DNA from: Kuafuiihalomonas sp050331295
Lineage (GTDB): Bacteria; Myxococcota; Kuafuiibacteriia; Kuafuiibacteriales; Kuafuiibacteriaceae
Direction: 5' to 3'
NCBI GenBank assembly: GCA_050331295.1
Contig: JBHJGZ010000006.1
Span: forward strand, 620,001 to 684,000
Length of the DNA stretch: 64,000 bases
The position numbers and the translations under genes were made by a program. Shown here piece after piece: positions 63,526 to 64,000 of the stretch. How positions within the stretch are numbered: position 1 is the first letter of the stretch; each line of letters starts with the position of its first letter. The notes under the pieces were generated by a model. The model was not told where the DNA came from and searched no databases. It saw nothing but the letters and a program-made list of their open reading frames with translations.

Positions 63526-64000
63526 GACGACGCTCCTCGTTGAAAGACGACTCGACCCCGTCGGATCGTCGCGATGGTTTGTCCATACAGCCGCATTCCG
63601 GTCAGGGGTGTGTTCTTGGAGCGCGAAGTCAAGGCATCTGGACCTACCGTCCAGGCGGACTCAGGGTCCACCAAGACGAGATCCGCAGGTCCCCCCACCG
63701 CGATCCGCCCGAGGTCCGTTCTCCCGAGAACCTCAGAGGGGGCCCTCGTGGTCAGGGACAAGGCGCGCTGGAGGGTGAGTCGGCCTTCGCGAACCAGGGT
63801 CAGGAGCACGGCGAGGACCAGCTCGAAACCCACCGCGCCGGAGGCTGCGCGGTCGACCTCGACGTTCTTCTCGAGGGGGGTACGGGGCTCGTGGTCCGAG
63901 GCCACCAGATCCAGGGTGCCGTCCGCCAGACCCTCCACCACGGCATCGACGTCCGAAGCGGGTCGGAGCGGCGGCCACAGCTTCGCGGCCGTGTCGTAGC
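63522..64000 (-). CDS. pyrC: Dihydroorotase, C-terminal part (gene runs off the window)
   Basis: The last 158 residues of a type I dihydroorotase, which closes carbamoyl-aspartate to dihydroorotate. KLWPPLRPASDVDAVVEGL and DLVASDHEP, with the metal-binding Asp and His, are followed by the C-terminal barrel and composite-domain pattern GRIAVGGPADLVLVDPE and a G-R-VVFQRG end. The frame is open to the window edge. It overlaps carA and so begins a pyrimidine operon reading out of the next segment. Confidence 0.92.
   Translation of the reverse strand, partial: YDTAAKLWPPLRPASDVDAVVEGLADGTLDLVASDHEPRTPLEKNVEVDRAASGAVGFELVLAVLLTLVREGRLTLQRALSLTTRAPSEVLGRTDLGRIAVGGPADLVLVDPESAWTVGPDALTSRSKNTPLTGMRLYGQTIATIRRGRVVFQRGASS

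Overview
This GC-rich, densely coded window looks like a chromosome segment of a myxobacterium-like (Myxococcota, former Deltaproteobacteria) organism. The clues are an eight-gene minus-strand string resembling the Nfs/Glt (sporulation/gliding) envelope machinery with an AgmX/PglI-type TonB protein, many lipoproteins and outer-membrane barrels, a PilZ/J-like fusion and a SABATH-type carboxyl methyltransferase. Most neighbouring genes overlap by ATGA or GTGA, so they form long translationally coupled operons. Many long open frames on the opposite strand are shadows of real genes and are left out.

Layout. 1-7.9 kb: the end of an unseen gene, two tandem SxxK serine hydrolases, a small lipoprotein, a PhoH/PIN ATPase, an orphan 7TMR-DISM histidine kinase, a lipase-like hydrolase and a DUF1579-like protein. 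7.9-13.4 kb is a decaying accessory zone: an RND efflux locus reduced to a membrane-fusion-protein front and a pump tail joined out of frame, a truncated LysR regulator, a GST gene broken over three frames and a sulfatase stub. Between these lie an intact methionine aminopeptidase and a two-domain HCCA-isomerase/GST-kappa-like protein. 13.4-20.4 kb: a small membrane protein, a barrel-like exported protein and a five-gene electron-transfer operon (two-helix membrane protein, GltD-like flavoprotein with ferredoxin domain, cytochrome b, Rieske protein, dihaem cytochrome c). 20.4-22.7 kb: a FadL-type porin gene bracketed by a tRNA-Pro gene and a degenerate copy of that tRNA's 3' half, with three exact-length 68-bp tandem repeats carrying the last 17 tRNA bases.

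22.7-37.3 kb (minus strand): a TPR/cyclic-nucleotide-binding protein, an unknown protein, a DUF697 protein, an outer-membrane protein, and the Nfs/Glt-like series (TonB/AgmX protein, small exported protein, TPR lipoprotein, about 1,160-residue TPR protein, TPR protein, two barrels). 37.5-40.5 kb: pdxJ-like (all three catalytic residues replaced), glmM and folP. 40.6-49.6 kb (plus strand): a five-gene envelope cluster (two lipoproteins, a metallophosphoesterase lipoprotein, a BamA/TamA-like barrel and a lipoprotein with kinase-like catalytic motifs), then a PilZ protein and an LnmK/Pnap_2097-like protein. 49.6-56.6 kb: ftsH, tilS, a HEAT-like membrane-anchored protein, a 3-hydroxyacyl-CoA dehydrogenase, a thiolase and an unknown protein.

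56.9-61.7 kb: a compact four-gene operon joining a SABATH methyltransferase, a Glu/Leu/Phe/Val-dehydrogenase-like protein, a sarcosine-oxidase-like flavoprotein and a BCCT transporter. It looks like an undescribed pathway for a methylated amine, betaine or amino-acid ester. 61.7-64 kb: a lipoprotein, carA and the 3' part of a dihydroorotase gene. The strongest candidates for new biology are this four-gene operon, the kinase-like/phosphoesterase envelope cluster, the flavoprotein-cytochrome bc operon and the tRNA-Pro repeat locus.
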